From NCBI GenBank assembly GCA_905182995.1, contig CAJJDP010000090.1, positions 333,127 to 397,126 of the forward strand: 64,000 nucleotides of DNA, read 5' to 3'. Positions 1-12,433 of the stretch are shown here, piece after piece (positions within the stretch are counted from its first letter, which is position 1; each line of letters begins with the position of its first letter). This DNA is from Paramecium octaurelia (Eukaryota; Ciliophora; Oligohymenophorea; Peniculida; Parameciidae). The notes beneath the pieces are model-generated. The model worked only from the letters and a program-made list of their open reading frames with translations. It ran no database searches and was not told the origin of the DNA. A program made the position numbers and the translations under genes.

Positions 1-3000
1 CATTTATTGAAAAACCTTGCTTTTGTATATTCCATTACAAGGCCCAAACATCAACTGTTGTGATAATTTAACATTCATTAAATTTTTAATTTCTTTTATA
101 ATAAAATTTTTTCAGAGATTTAAAACTTCAGGTTTGATCATCAGAAGCGATCATGTGTGACATACAGGAGTTAGAGCAAAGATTTAGTACCTCATTATGC
201 TTCTTGAATATATGTGGTCTTCAAAAAAGTAGAGAGCCTATTTTTATATATGTTATTCGTTGAAATATGTCTAGAATAATCATCGAATTTTATTTGTGCT
301 GCAATTCAAATTAGAAAAGATCTAAAAGGGAGGAAGCTCATAAAAAAAGCATTTGAGAACAGAAAAGTACATAAATGATTTCATAAAAAAGTCAGCGTTT
401 TGACTATATTATATTGCAAAATATTCTAAGAAATTACCTATAGTTAGAATTTTAATAATGATTCTTATAGACCATTGAAATAAATCATTATTATTAATTA
501 TTATTCCTAAGAATTCATGATTTAAATTTAAGTCTTAAAAAAAAGACTATTTTATTTAATTTATATCAAATTTACAATGCATTATGAGTGAATATGGTAA
601 TACTATTATGAAATAGGATGCATCACATTAATTCCTTTACTTCTCAGTCTATCTTCAAACAACATAAGGAAAGATAAGGTCATTTATTTAATTTTCAAAT
701 GATTACTAAATGTTGTAATCTTTTATATTTAAATATTACTTTCAAAATTAAGGTAAATGAGGTCCCATACTAATAACGAAAACTTACATGTCTTATTCAT
801 GCTATCCTAAGGCAGAAAATTTATTTTTTTACATTTTTGAGTATGATACTCCAAATTCTTTCTATCTATTGATAGGGCAAGTGTGAATTAATATTATTTT
901 CATTCTTTTACCTGTTTGAAATATTTCTCAATCTTTATCAACTAATCATTATCCTCTTCTTCACTTCGTCCTAATAGCTATCCGCATCTTAATTTGCTGC
1001 CTGATTTTATTCAATCAAATTTAATGGTATTATTTTTCATCTGAAATCAGTTCAAGTAATTTCATTTTATTATTTTATTTTTCTCATTCTTATTCTTATC
1101 ATTTAGACACATTTATGCAACAATTAAATCTAACGATTGTTAAATGTTTTAGATTATCGCAATACAAATTACATTGCTATTTTATTTTCTTCTATATCAG
1201 ATTCATATTCTTAATATTTTCATTTATCTTTTGTTATTAAATTTTTACTTTTTTCTATAAAAATCCTTTATTAGTGAATCTCATTTGAGATATTCTAAGA
1301 ATTTGTAGATTCTGAATTAAATTTAATATTTTGGAAGAATTAAAATATGATTAGTTTTAATTTTACGTCTTAAAAAATATCAAATTATTTATTTTCGTCA
1401 TTAAATTTTCCTAAGATAAATATTCTTTAATTAGGTTTCATTAGAATAATGAATTTTGAAGCCATTTCAAAAAACGATCTTTATTTCCTAAAATTTATTT
1501 GCTCTTAAAATGACATTATATATAATTAATTACCATTTCATTTCTGGTATTAATAAGAACATAAAAAAGGGTGATTTACATTGGCAATTTTAGTATTTCA
1601 CTACAAATATTGGATTTAAAAATTTATAAATTACAGTTCTAATTCCATCTGAATTTTTGAAGACTAGTTATGATAGTGCAATAAATAATAGCTAGGAAGA
1701 GTTTAAAAATTGCTTTTCGATATTCTTATAGGCTATATACGCTTATTTCCTATTAAAGGTTTAATGTTGTAATTGAATAATTGAATATAATTATAGGAGA
1801 GGGTAAAAAATTACTGTTACCGCAAACAATTACGAACTAATTAGTTATATGTAGGAAATAAATTAATATTATCATTTATATAATTATTCTTATATTTAAG
1901 AAATAGCTTCATATGATCAAAGTAGAAGTTAAAAATATGCATAAATTAGATATTCGTTCTAAGCAATTATTCTAAAACTTGGTGAAGCATTGATGGATTA
2001 ATTTCTGATTTATCAGGGGCAGAAAAAAAGCGGATCTTAGATATATATTGCTTAGAGGTTCGAGTTTTAAGAGGGATGATAATGCCATGAGTTTTGCTTT
2101 ATATGAATTGTTTTACATTATTTACACTATTTTTTTAATACTCTTAAGTTAAAGTTAAGTCTTTTGCTTAATCAGAGTATCACCTGATTAAATGTGTTAG
2201 CCATCTAATATATACTTCCAAAAGTAATCTTAATTCGTCATCATTTGAAAATTCAGTTTATGAATCGATGCAATTTCTAAATGAAGATGAAATTAAGGGG
2301 TTTAAAAAGGAATTTTCTTTTATATCAATGAATAATTTTCAATTTATTTTTTTCATTAACAAGCAACCTTAAGTCCAGAATAAAAATTTTTGTGTTCTTT
2401 AAGAATAAGGGTTGTTTCTTGGGGGAACTCTATTTCTATTATTTATGATCTCTAGCTTAACTTTTATTTGACATTTTCCTTTGCAAAATATATGGGCTCT
2501 TCTAAAATACAGTATTACTAAGTATTGGGTTAATGATTGTATCTATGTTCCATTTGAAGAATTACTTTTTTACTTTGATTTTTTGTTTTACTAATTCTAA
2601 ACAAATTCTTTAGTTATCTAATTCTGTAATTAAATTTAGATGTTGAACTATTCATTTATATTAATGATAAGTAAAGTAATTTATGATATATAGTATTTAA
2701 TACAAAATTAAGTCTGTATGAATTCTTTTCAAACAGAAAAATGTTGTAGTATAATAAATGAAAACAAAAGTTTTTTCTGGTAAATTATGTAAAAATTCTT
2801 CATCCATTAGTCGAGTGTAATTATCATCACTCTTGTCTATTCTAGCTTATTTGATAATGATGACTTATCTATAATTTAAAAGACTCTAATAAAACCATTC
2901 AGGTATTAGTCAGATCAAAAGTTTAGATGGATAATATTATAACTTCATTTATTAATTCAAATATTTTCTTGCATTAGATATTCATAAAATTAGTTTGAAA

Positions 3001-3948
3001 ATTGGATTCTCATTTCTAAATCAGAAATTCTGGTAGCAATATTTATTAAACATCTGGCTTCTATTGTTAAATAGAATATTCAGAATAAAATATTGATTTA
3101 TAGTCAGAGTTGAATATAGAGCACTCATTATAATTGTTATATATGATAATATTGTTTGACTAATATAGATTTTGAAGAAAATAGTTTACTATTAAATAAT
3201 GTTTATAAATAATAATGACTGATCAAAAGTTTGATGCTCTAACTTGAATCTAATTTTTCATATCATAAAATATAAATTAATATTTAACTTTTTAATTCAT
3301 CATTTATTCAGTCTGAAAAGGTTTCTTAATGTACTAATGCTTACTTCAGATCAAAATTACTATTGTTAAATTAATTTAATTCTTTTAATTATTATATTAT
3401 TATTTATATTTAAGCTATAAATTTATGTAGATGTATTCCCAAAAATTTAATAATTTATCTAGATTAAATCTGAATATCACTATAGTAATTATAAATACAT
3501 TAGCTAATTATATTTGATGTTTAGAATCGAATTACGAAACATAAATTTAAATTTAGGAAATGAATAAGAGAACCTTAATTAGATAATTAAAAATCTACTT
3601 CCTTTAATAATTAATGAGAATGATTAAAAATTGAAAAAGGGAGATTTTACTATAGAGTCCAATTTTTTAAAGATTAATCTAAATTTATAAATTGAATAAC
3701 ATATGATTGATTTTAACTCTCTTTTAAGAATAAAATGGTTTCAATAATGCACATATATTTTTGATCTTTTTTTTTATATAACAAATCTTTTATAATCCAA
3801 ATATATTTTATTCATTATTTTAATAAACACTTAATTTTACTTGATTGAAAAACCCGTTTGAATCCCAATATTCTTTAAGCTATTCACAGATTTTATAATA
3901 AGCTTGACTTTTAGATTCTATAAATAATTAAATATAATTATTCAATTC
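1..3948. other. A+T-rich stretch without recognisable genes
   Basis: I see no extended reading frame on either strand here under the ciliate code (TGA as the only stop), no RNA gene, and no long direct or inverted repeat. Short open runs occur at the rate expected for such A+T-rich DNA. The stretch lies downstream of the 3' end of the minus-strand MORN-like gene. Almost 4 kb without a gene is unusual for a Paramecium somatic chromosome. Confidence 0.5.
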
Positions 3949-6907
3949 TCAAATATAGTTCATCTTATTATTCTTGTATGTATTAATACTACTGTTTTGA
4001 TTAAAACTTATCCTACTTGTCAACTATTTACCGTGATCATATTCACAATTCTCAGTTGTATAGAAACTTTCCGAATAAAACCTGTCTATTTATCTCCACA
4101 TTCCAATTTTAAATTCACGACCTTCTTCATCGTATGATCCACCACCACTAACACGTTTTTCATAAGATTTCTTTTTATTAAAATTGTTACATTTAAACAT
4201 CTGTTCCTTTTTGTAAATCTGAAAACCATATATCCCATCTACCAACTTTTTTCCCATTTTTATACAAACCTCTATGAGATAAATTTTGTCCTTTTAAAAA
4301 TTAATCATCCAAGTCAATCCACCTTCCAATCTTATTTCCATTACCTCCATCATCATAATGGCCACCACCACTAACATTTTCAAAAGATTTCTTTAAATTA
4401 AAATTTTTACAATTAAACATCTGTATCTTTGTGTATATCTGAAATCAAAATATCCCACCTACCAACCTTTTCCCCATTCTTATACAAACCTCTATAAGTT
4501 ACATATTTTCCTTTTAAAAATTAATCATCTAAGTCAATCCACTTCCCAATCTTATTGCCATTACCTTCTAGGTCATAATGTCCACCACCACTACCATTTT
4601 TTACAATATCTCTCTTTATTAATTTTTTACATTAAGACATGCTCATCTTCTTTTAACCAACTCTCCCATCTACCTACTTTTTTCCCATTTTTATATTAAC
4701 CAATATAAATTATGTAATTTTCTCCTGTGTATCCACTAATAAGCCATTTTTTTTAATCTATAATCATCTCGCTTACTTCTACCCACTTTCCAGTCTTAGT
4801 ACCATCACCTCCTTCATGGTATGATCCACCACCGCTTAATTTAATTTGTTCTATTATTTTACATTTATTCATTGTTTTTCCCCAAAATTTCCCATCTACC
4901 AAATTTTTTGCCATTTTGAACTTATCCTATCTCTAAAACCCCATTATTCCTAAATTATCAAATTTTTATTACAATTAACTTTCATATATCTATATACCAT
5001 TTAAATCATATAAAACACAAGACCTTAATGTTGACGCTTTAGAATACATAAACCTATTGCTTTCTGAAAACTCTTTCCACACACCAACTTTATTACCATT
5101 TTGATATTCACCAATATAAGTTCGTTTGTCATATCTCCATAACGTTACCTAATAAGTCCACTTCCCTATTTTAATGCCTAGACCTTCTTAATCGTAAGAT
5201 CCTCCTCCGCTAAACATATATACCACTAATATTATATATATTACATATTTATATTTGGTTAATTATCATTAAAATAGTTTTCCCACATATCCCATCTCCC
5301 CACCTTTTTACCATTTTTATATTCACCAATTTAAGTTATTTAGCTTCGATAATCTGTTTTAATCCACAACCCCATCTTAATGCCATTACTATATAAACCA
5401 CCACCACTTGATTTTTTAATAAGAAAAAGTACAAATATTGATTTTTTACACTCAAAATTTCCCATTTGCCAACCTTCTTACCAAGTTTGGTTTCTCCAAT
5501 TAAGGTAATTCCTTTCTTACTGAAATAAATGTCTATTATACATTATGTTTTTATTGTTAATTCTTCCCATTTGATCATATAAATAGCAAGCTCTAATATC
5601 AAAATAAAAATCATACTCCAAATATATTTAATCGTAGAAAGTTTTCCAAACACCATATTTCTTACCATTTATATATTCACCAATGTGAGTTCGTTATTTA
5701 GAAACACTAAATGATTTTTCATCTATTTCAATCCACTTCCCAATCTTAATTCCTTTACCTCCTTCATCATATGATCCACCACCACTAAAACACTTTTATA
5801 ATAGTTTAACATCTATTAATATTTTCCACTCTAATTGACGCAAAAATCCCATTTTCCAATTTATATAGCTTGTTGATATTTGCCGCTATTAATCACATCA
5901 GTGCAATTTTCATTAATTTCTATCCACTTCCCAATTTTCTTACCATCCAATTCATCATATGATCCTCCACCACTAGAAAATTTACATAATTAAAGAGTTT
6001 ATTTTATATTGTTTACATTTATTTATAACCATTTCCATTGTTGATCCAAATACTCCATATACCTACTTTTTTACCAATTTTATATTCTCCTCCACAAATT
6101 ACTTATTTACCATTATAAAACTCCTCATCCAAATCCATCCATTTTCCAACCTTTATTCCATTACCTCCTCCATCATATGATCCTCCACCACTAGCATATT
6201 TAACATAATTAAACACTTTATATCATATGCTTTACATTTATTTATAAATATTTCCATTATTGAACCAAATACTCCATAATCCAACTTTGTTACCATTTTT
6301 ATATTCTCCATGATAGACTAATTATTTATCTTTGTAAAATTCCTCATCCAAATCAATCCATTTGCCAACCTTTATTCCATTACCTCCTTCATCATATGAT
6401 CCACCGCCACTACATCGAAATCAATATTATACATCTCATCATTCAGATATAAAAATTTCCATTTTCCTACCTTTTTATTATCTAGATACTCCCCCTATTC
6501 ATATACTTAAGAGTGACTAAATTAAAATTGATGAATAACCAAAAATAATTTTTAAATAATTCGTTCCAGATTCCTTTCTTCATTCCATTTTCATAGTATC
6601 CACTATGTTCTTCCAGTTATTTTCCTTTCCAAATTGCTCTCCACTTGCCAGATTTCAAATTCTTCTCTCCACATTCTCCTTACCAATCTAAGTTTGTGAT
6701 CTGCTCAATATTATAAAAAATATCAGGGTTGGTTTGATACTTTTTCAAAATAGAACCTTTATATGAGTATAAGATTAGGTTTTCAGAGTTAACTATGATT
6801 TCTATTTTAATCTTTATGCGTTTTTATTAAAGTTTATCCCACTTATAAACCTCCATCTCTGTTTTTTCCTTTAACAAATTTGTGTTATTTAGTGTCTTAG
6901 AATTCAT
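3949..6907 (-). CDS. MORN-like repeat protein with an intron in nearly every repeat
   Basis: Thirteen GT..AG introns (22-45 nt) interrupt the gene. Removing them leaves exactly 847 codons (846 residues plus TGA) in one frame with TAA/TAG as Gln, strong support for the model. The start is the ATG at 6907; it opens a lysine-rich N-terminal region of about 100 residues. A run of about ten units of 60-70 residues follows, each with a Y-x-NGKKVGRW core (MORN-like) and a second half of the form GGGSYDEGGNGIKVGKW. Introns at 6495-6517, 6410-6432, 6191-6235, 5973-6016, 5785-5810, 5520-5541, 5407-5432, 5210-5244, 4950-4972, 4835-4862, 4591-4630, 4371-4410 and 4148-4190. Most split the codon just before GGGSYDE (usually AT|T), so each repeat is close to one exon. 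MORN repeats in other proteins bind membranes or scaffold the cytoskeleton; the role here is inferred only from the repeats. No signal peptide or membrane helix is seen. Confidence 0.88.
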
Positions 6908-7561
6908 TTTCTTACAAATTATATCAATTATTTGTATGTCTATTACAAAAAAGTTAAAAAGCAAATCTTGATAATTAATTAAAATCCTTGAAAAATACAT
7001 ATTTTCTAAAATAATCTATTAACACAACTAAAGCTATTATACAGGAATATACTCTAATCTAAATCCAAATACTTAACTACTATAATAATTGGGTTATAAT
7101 ATTTGAATTGTCCAAGATTCTAATCAATGAATGTGAAAGTATTATTATTTTGAATTGATACAATTAATAATGGAATATAAGAATTAAAATTTCTTTTTCT
7201 AGGTAATTCTAAAACTTTTTGAATTCTAAGAAATATTATACTAAAATTTGATCTAAAATCCTTAATTCCTATTTTTAAAAGCCAATTGATCTCATTATAG
7301 ATATTCTCAATTAACAAATTTTATGAAGTTTGTTTATTTTCCAAATCTAACTTCTAAACTGTCCAAAAGGTTTCTAATTTCTTAATTTGAAGTTCTTTAA
7401 ATTTATTGTTTAAAACAAGAATAAATGGTAGAAATGGATCAAAATTAGAAATAAAAAATATAATAAAAGAAGTCAATTCAATTGAATATGCTTTAGATTA
7501 ATTTTTATTTATATCAAATGAAATTAAATTAATTAAATTATTAATTATGTTTTAATCAAAG
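6908..7561. promoter_or_regulatory. Shared upstream region of two divergent genes
   Basis: This 654-base gap separates the ATG of the minus-strand MORN-like gene (6907) from the ATG of the plus-strand CxxC/WD40-family gene (7562), so it must hold the 5' flanks of both if both are expressed. It is A+T-rich. I recognise no specific promoter motif; ciliate promoters have no strong consensus that can be read by eye. Confidence 0.35.
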
Positions 7562-8362
7562 ATGATAGAATTAGAGGAATAATTCAAATGCAGCAAAAAT
7601 CATAATTAACCTATCCTGATGGTTTTATTAGATAAATAATTAAAGAGAGAGGAACGTTTATTATGCACTATTTGCATGGAAAATTTAGAAGAGGAGACCA
7701 AAATGATTGGATTTAAAAAAGTACTTAAAATGATTTAAGAAAACTAAAAATATAAAGTAGAAAATTTATAAAGGTTAATTAAAGTTGATGTAGATTTAGT
7801 AGAATAATTTGTGAATGAACTACATAAATTAAAGTCAAAAATGATATTATAATTTGATGAATTAATAACTAATTCAACATAGTGGATACTCAGTCTTAAT
7901 AGTATTGGATAAAGTGAATCAATATATAGTTTCTTCAATGAATTAGATAGAATAACTTATAGTAAAATGAAGAACTTATTTAATTAAGATGGTCTTATAT
8001 CAATTGAATTAGTAATGATGAAATTCGAGTTAAATAATCTAGAAAATCAAATTTAGTTATTTAGTTACCTTTCGCATTATCAAGTTATTTTAATGTCATA
8101 ACCATAAAGATATAACCATTCTTAAATTTAGGTATCCCTATCATTACTACTAATAACAAGAAATCATTGTCATTAAAATATTTCTTTAAATAAATCGATT
8201 TCAATAAAATAATATTATTGTGTGCTCTATTCTCATAATAGTTAATTGTTAATTTAGAATTTCCTTATATCATCCTATAGAAGCGTGCACAAAGAAAATA
8301 AATTACATTTTGTGAATTATACAACCAAGGTGTTCCATCTAAAGATCAATATAGCCGTATGA
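7562..8362 (+). CDS. N-terminal part of a CxxC/WD40-family protein, WD40 part missing
   Basis: The reading frame runs from ATG 7562 to TGA 8360-8362, 266 residues with TAA/TAG as Gln. Near the start it has CSKNHNQPIL and then LLCTICMENLE about 25 residues later, a small metal-binding Cys/His module. About 150 residues rich in Lys, Leu and Gln follow, probably helical. This N-terminal arrangement is familiar from a large Paramecium family in which WD40 repeats follow. No WD40 repeat follows here: from about residue 180 the sequence loses its family character, and after the stop all frames fill with TGA. It is therefore either a truncated paralog or the 5' half of a broken gene. A second, more damaged copy lies at 58888-59960. 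The function of the family is unknown to me; WD40 proteins generally scaffold complexes. Confidence 0.65.
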
Positions 8363-9400
8363 ATTTGAATTGCAGATGAAGATATGATTCTACAGCATGT
8401 CATGCGAACCAAATTATTTATAGGTTTGCTTGATTAGATACATAATATAAAAAATGGTGACTAGATCAATTCTATCCGGATGTTAAGAAGGGTAAGAGAT
8501 GTTACAAACACGATAGTACGATTAGATTAAGGTAAAAATATTCTGTAAAACCAACACTTGAATCATCAATCTCAAAAAATTATTTGAGAAATTGTTGAGT
8601 TAGATTGTGGAAAGTTTCCTGGAATTCTTTTAAAATTTGGAATAATTCAAATGTCCTCGACCATTCCCCAATAGGTGAAGAAAGAATTGACACAGACTGG
8701 TTAATTTATTCTATTTATAAGGTTTTGAGTTTAGTAAATAATATAACTACAGATTACATATTAATAAGGAGTTTAAGATTATTTAAATGCTAATTTCAGG
8801 AATTGGAGAGATTTGAGATTTAAGAAAAGAATCTTATTGGATACTTTTTCAAAAGAAGAAGAACATCTAGCTTTTATTGAAAAAGTGATATCAATAAGTT
8901 GTAATAGATTGATATTGCTAAAATTTTCAGTTTAATCTTGTTAAACACCAATAGTATTGACTTAAAGGAGCTAATAATACAAAAATATCAGCCCATTATT
9001 GAGATATGTTGAAAGTATTGTTTGATTTTAAGAGAGGAAGCAATAGTTATTTGAGATGTGACTATTCTCTATTTTTCAGGTCAACCAATATTTGAGATTG
9101 ACTATTTTATAGTAAGGGGATTGTGTGATTTGGAAATTAAAATTAACGCTAATATGAAAGAAATAATCAGTGTGACAGGAATTAACTATAATATTATTGC
9201 AGTATATTCAAGCTGTAATCAAAGTCAATCCTAAAAAGGATTTATAAAATCTTGCTCTTTCTGATTAAATATATATAAAAAGAATTAACTTGGATATCAT
9301 CAAATTTAAAAATTATTGACTTAATTTAATCGAAAATTTAAATAAATATGTGAAGATTTTTGAATTTTTTTTCAAAGGAATTAAAGTACTAATACTTGAA
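8363..9400. other. Decayed or non-coding stretch after the CxxC/WD40 fragment
   Basis: Stops fall in all three forward frames just after 8362. An open run of about 90 codons begins near 8605 (WKVSWNSFKIWNNS...) and another short one lies near 9080-9240; neither resembles a family I know. The stretch is where the missing WD40 half of the upstream frame would be expected, but no GH..WD signature is visible. Confidence 0.35.
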
Positions 9401-12300
9401 ATAGTGGCTACGTTTCTCTTTAAATCACCCTAATATGATTTAAATCTAATTGGTGTTACTGGAACATCAAAGAAATCATGAGAATGTTCAAAGATTCGAG
9501 AAAGAAAATAACAGAAGATGGATTGCGAATTTCATGAAGCTAAATTGAATATTGCCCTATCATGCCTTAGCTCCTTGTGTAAAGTCTCGATTTTGCTAAG
9601 AACAAAAACCTTTCCTACACCATAACAGCAGAATAAACAATTTAGAGGAAAGCTGTATCCCAAATCTCAAGGAAAAGGTAGAACTTGAAAAAATCACATC
9701 AACGTTACACCTCTATCATCCTCAACTTTTTTTAAGCACGCCATGAGGATTATGTTACCTTACAGATTTCCTAAAGGTTGCTGAAAACTTAATTAATCAA
9801 TTTTGAGAACAGCTTGTTTCAAAGCCCTCTTCAAAAAGATAATAGGATGGATTTTCTTGCTCTCTCTTACTATGCTGATGAGCCAACCGAAAATTCTCCA
9901 AAGATATATTTTCTATGTCATTTAGCTCTCAATGAAATATAAAAGCACCTACACATTAAATGTATTATAAAAGATTGAGTTTTTATCTCCCCCTAGTTTA
10001 GAAGTTCATTCCTTTCAACAAGAGTTGATATTATGGTTGCTTTTGGTTGAGATATTAAGCTGATACTTTACTGAATTTAAAGCAATCATATTTGTGCTAT
10101 TTAAGATAGGCATTTGAAGTTAACCTAAATTATTAGAAGATTAATTTAATTAGCTCTAGAGTGTACTAGCAAGTTTTGGAAATGTAGTTCTGTTTAATAA
10201 CAACCTAATTATTTATCTTTTCAAAGGTTTCAGATAAGCAGGTAGAAGTGGGAAAAATAAGTTAATTACAAATATCTAATATTTAAAACTCCACTATTAC
10301 AAATTGTAATTGTTGTTTGCCTTGATCATGTTTAACAACAATCCACTAATATGATCAGACCCTAGATTTTTATTGCCTTGCTGCTAAGTTAAAATGACTT
10401 AGAATGTAGCCTAGATTGATTTCTAAGAACATTTATTTGCTTTCTAAGTTTGGTGTTGTATATTGAGTTGGGTTTTGATTATTTGAGGAGCATTTGTCAG
10501 ATATTTATTATTTTATGATCTAAAAGAAACATATTATTCTATAAGTATCCAGTATTTTTATTATAAATTGCTAATTTAGAAGAAATCATCCAAAAAAAGT
10601 CAAAATTCAAAATAGAGTTTTAAAAACAGTTGGTAATTACCCTAAACATCTGAAATCCCTCCCTAAATAAATTGCTCAATTGTTTACTTATCTGAATTAA
10701 CGCGTTCAATTTTATGCTTGACTCAAATTGCCAGTAATTCAGGATAAAATTTTGTTAGTTATTGCTTATTTTGCAAAGAAGACAGTTTGAAATTAAAACC
10801 TAGAACTCTCGCCTTGATTGTTCTGCACAAGGAGAGGAACTCAAAAATTCGTAGATATGCTAATCAATTGTGGAAATGAAATTGATCAAATCATCTGCAA
10901 ACTTTAGGTCAAAAGTCTGAAAGATAGTGTAAGTGATATAGATATTTGAAAATAGAATTCCATTAAATATACTCTAAGGTCAAAAATAATAGATTAATAA
11001 AGGTGTGCTCATAACTTCCTATTTAACTCTAATCCATATAATCTGCACTTATCTTTTAGATCAGAAGTCACAGCATCCCACTACTTGAAGTGATTGAAAA
11101 TGAGCTGATGATCAATAACTTTCAAACTGACAATCCTTATTGATGGAGATTATATTTTTCTTTTTTTAAATTCTCAGGACTAGCTTCATTTATACTGAGA
11201 ACCATTATCAAGATGCACAATATCCAGAAATACTCTGAATTTACTTTATTCCCTCATTGACTACTCTTTCGCCATTTTATCATAATTCTTGCTCCTCAAA
11301 TTTAATTTAATTTAGAAATCCCAAGATATTGTCTACTCGTCCTACTTTGTTTATCTTCAAATGGATACCTTCTATAACTAATTGCAATATGTTGTCAATG
11401 CTCTTCCATATCCAATCTGATTATTTTCATCATAGCCTTTTGATATAAAAACCCTTATTTGCCATGATATTCAGTTGTGCAGCTGTGTCGTTAATTAAAC
11501 TTTGTAGATGATTCTCTTGTCTTAATCAATTAATCCAAACCTTTGAAATCTTTGCAAAAACTACTTATTTACCGTTTTGTAAATTCTATTATCAATAATT
11601 CAACTTGATGTTTTCCTAGGATTTTTCAGTTCTTTTGTCTTTATAAGTTAAGTATTCAATTCGAAATGAAGATTAATACGAATCATTTTTCTAACATGAT
11701 GGTATGGTATTTATGATCAAATTCAATCAATTAATTAATTTATCATTAAGATTGTAAAATTTTCAACTATTTTTCTGTTCTAACCTGCACATAATTATAA
11801 ATCTAATTATGATCTAAAACAAAATAAATTTGTCTTAATTTATGGCATCCTGTTTATGAGGGGAACATCCTATAAACGCTCAGAATATATTATACCATGA
11901 TTAATATCTTTACGCTAAAACTATTAATTTTTAATATTTAAAGAGTTCATTTATCTTCAATGAATTACGAATTAAAGATTAATATAAAGAGATTATTTCT
12001 AATTTGAAGGAATACTAAAATCTAGACGCTATATGCTATTACTTGAATACTTTGAGATATTTTGATATTACCAACACCATTTCAGAGAAGTAGTAATATT
12101 AATAAATTATGAATGGATAATGATTTTGATTGAAATATTTTTGGGAAATAAAATATTTAATGGTAATTGAAATCAAATTGAGAATTTGTAATTTGAAAAA
12201 TAGATGAAAGTAGCATTAAACTATTTAGGATTTCAAATTACCATTATTTTATGTTAAAATAAATGAATTATGACCAGTTTATGTAAATAAATATATTTGT
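9400..12300 (-). mobile_element. Relic of a non-LTR (LINE-like) retroelement
   Basis: The block is slightly richer in G+C than its flanks. In minus-strand frames it carries recognisable pieces of reverse transcriptase (10497-10979 and about 11060-11170; see the next entry). The parts on either side, roughly 9470-10450 and 11200-12300, contain short coding-like runs on both strands that I cannot place. An endonuclease domain, a poly(A) tail and target-site duplications were looked for and not recognised, so the element boundaries are guesses. Its presence would be normal in Paramecium germline DNA, where LINEs are known, and unusual in somatic DNA, from which transposons are removed. Confidence 0.45.
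10497..11170 (-). pseudogene. Reverse transcriptase fragment with FADD catalytic box
   Basis: One minus-strand frame is open for 160 codons (10979 down to TGA 10497-10499). It begins PQSIFNGILFSNIYI, which matches the conserved non-LTR block PQGS-x-LSP-x-LFNIYI. Fourteen residues on it has KFADDLINFIS, the catalytic (Y/F)ADD box with its two Asp residues. Just upstream in another frame, near 11100-11160, stands SLKVIDHQLIFNHF, comparable to RT motif A (D-x-SKAFD-x-V-x-H-x-x-L). There the first catalytic Asp is not clearly kept, and a TGA (10980-10982) sits where the Gly before PQ is expected. Motif order and spacing are right for a LINE-type RT; the shift and stops show decay. The thumb and any RNase H region are not recognised. 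Confidence 0.6.
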
Positions 12301-12433
12301 AACAAAAAAATAACAATTTTCTTTTTATTCTAATAATGGTTAGATTATTATTATTGTTAGGTTAAATTCCTTAATGTTATAAGCTACTATCCTCAAATGA
12401 TTATATTGATAATTTAATTAAAATAATAATTTC

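Noticed and set aside
2030..2075. GGTTCGAG resembling a Pol III B box of a tRNA
   Set aside because: No anticodon arm, A box or acceptor pairing could be folded around it.
5973..6016. Stops and shifts between MORN repeats taken first as pseudogene damage
   Set aside because: Introns with GT..AG ends at the same codon in each repeat remove all of them and give an exact codon count.
9470..9990. Plus-strand frames (e.g. NLINQF...NSLFQSP) suggesting a cullin-like gene
   Set aside because: The motif match was vague, the frame breaks repeatedly, and the opposite strand carries clear RT motifs in the same block.
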